Source of the DNA: Flavobacteriaceae bacterium PS02336
GTDB lineage: Bacteria > Bacteroidota > Bacteroidia > Flavobacteriales > Flavobacteriaceae
Direction of reading: 5' to 3'
DNA length: 64,000 nt
NCBI GenBank assembly: GCA_029960065.1
Contig: JASCOF010000001.1
Span: 1,302,001 to 1,366,000, forward strand
Below the pieces are notes generated by a model. The model made no database searches and was not told where the DNA came from. It saw nothing but the letters and a program-made list of their open reading frames with translations. Position 1 is the stretch's first letter; the number at the start of each line of letters is the position of its first letter. Shown in pieces: positions 63,500 to 64,000 of the stretch. A program made the position numbers and the translations under genes.

Positions 63500-64000
63500 G
63501 TGTTAGATAGTATAATTAAATTCAGTATTAAAAACAAAATCATTATTGGCCTAATGACTTTGGTCCTCATATTATGGGGCTCATGGAGCGCAACCAAACT
63601 GCCCATAGATGCCGTTCCTGACATCACAAACAATCAGGTTCAGATTTTCACAAGCTGTCCTACGCTTGCAGGCCAGGAGGTTGAGCAGCTGGTGACATTT
63701 CCAATTGAGCAGAGCATTGCCACTGTTCCAAAAATCCAGGAAATCAGAAGCATATCAAGATTCGGGCTTTCGGTAATTACCGTTGTGTTCGATGATGAAA
63801 CGGATATCTACTTTGCCAGACAGCTTATCAGCGAAAGATTAAAGGAGGCAACCGACAGAATCCCCCAGGGGATAGGAACTCCGGAAATGGCTCCCGTGAG
63901 CACGGGTCTGGGCGAGGTGTACCAGTATATAATCCATCCTAAAAAAGGAAGCAAGAATAAGTATAATGCCAAAGACCTGCGCACGATGCAGGACTGGATT
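63500..64000 (+). CDS. CzcA/CusA-type heavy-metal RND pump, partial (N-terminal)
   Basis: GTG start at 63500. 167 codons are visible to the window edge: VLDSIIKFSIKNKIIIGLMT (helix 1), LPIDAVPDITNNQVQIFTSC, EQLVTFPIEQSIATVPKIQE, IYFARQLISERLKEATDRIP, TGLGEVYQYI. These are the conserved blocks of heavy-metal efflux RND permeases. It differs clearly from the cusA at 35 kb (PDITNN versus PDLSEN), so it is a second pump type, possibly for Co/Zn/Cd or Cu/Ag. No frameshift is seen so far. Confidence 0.9.
   Translation, partial: MLDSIIKFSIKNKIIIGLMTLVLILWGSWSATKLPIDAVPDITNNQVQIFTSCPTLAGQEVEQLVTFPIEQSIATVPKIQEIRSISRFGLSVITVVFDDETDIYFARQLISERLKEATDRIPQGIGTPEMAPVSTGLGEVYQYIIHPKKGSKNKYNAKDLRTMQDWI

Overview
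The window comes from an AT-rich member of the Bacteroidota, most probably a Flavobacterium or close relative. I infer this from the gene families present: TonB receptor with a carboxypeptidase-like N-terminus, DUF3347 and DUF2911 proteins, PcfJ/PcfK, DUF6602, and a Bacteroidota-type TAnnTTTG promoter box before several genes. No tRNA, rRNA or CRISPR array is visible. The region looks like a patchwork of accessory DNA: metal resistance, anti-phage candidates, conjugative-element remnants, an insertion sequence and several decayed genes.

Region 1 (1-6.2 kb, all minus strand) is a defence-like island. It holds the N-terminal two thirds or so of a NACHT-like STAND NTPase that runs off the left edge, an HNH-like Zn protein, and a tightly coupled trio of a 61-aa ORF, a DUF4297/Cap4-like nuclease and a HerA/DUF87 ATPase. 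The last two match the known DUF4297-HerA anti-phage pair.

Region 2 (6.3-19.6 kb) carries a porin, a TonB receptor/CDF transporter cassette with its small Cys/His-rich partner, a mercury-type module (ArsR regulator, MerTP fusion, GDCCVxC protein), and a long arsenic operon. That operon runs arsR, GNAT, DUF6428, ArsC-like phosphatase, ACR3, metallophosphoesterase, Crp/Fnr, membrane protein, SigZ-like sigma factor. A fossil of a second ACR3 lies at 8.2 kb. Two copies of a 170-270 bp repeated element with a variable hairpin flank the TonB block, and a third copy lies at 52.1 kb.

Region 3 (20-40.2 kb, all minus) is a large copper/silver resistance cluster: multicopper oxidase fused to a barrel-like tail, DUF305, DUF2911, CopA P-type ATPase, CusB x2, CusC, CusA (frameshifted twice), haem-binding protein, four DUF3347 proteins, a YncE-like propeller and a Cys-rich small protein. 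A predicted PD-(D/E)xK nuclease with an HhH motif sits inside it.

Region 4 (40.4-48.1 kb) has conjugative-element cargo (PcfJ, PcfK, a DUF7222-like protein, SSB), a 12-bp tandem repeat coding for LYED units, and a GHKL ATPase gene that ends at the edge of an IS21-family element.

Region 5 (48.2-52.5 kb) is a decaying metabolic/regulatory patch: intact ABM monooxygenase and AraC regulator, then a truncated regulator, slices of two oxidoreductases and a frameshifted MFS transporter.

Region 6 (52.8-64 kb) holds an orphan C5 DNA methyltransferase, a trypsin-like protease, a C-terminal HEPN-like protein, an MscS channel, a secreted aspartoacylase-like protein lacking its zinc ligands, small secreted proteins, a DUF6602 nuclease-like protein and a GNAT enzyme. 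At the right edge a second heavy-metal RND operon begins (small Cys-rich protein, then a CzcA/CusA pump cut by the window end).
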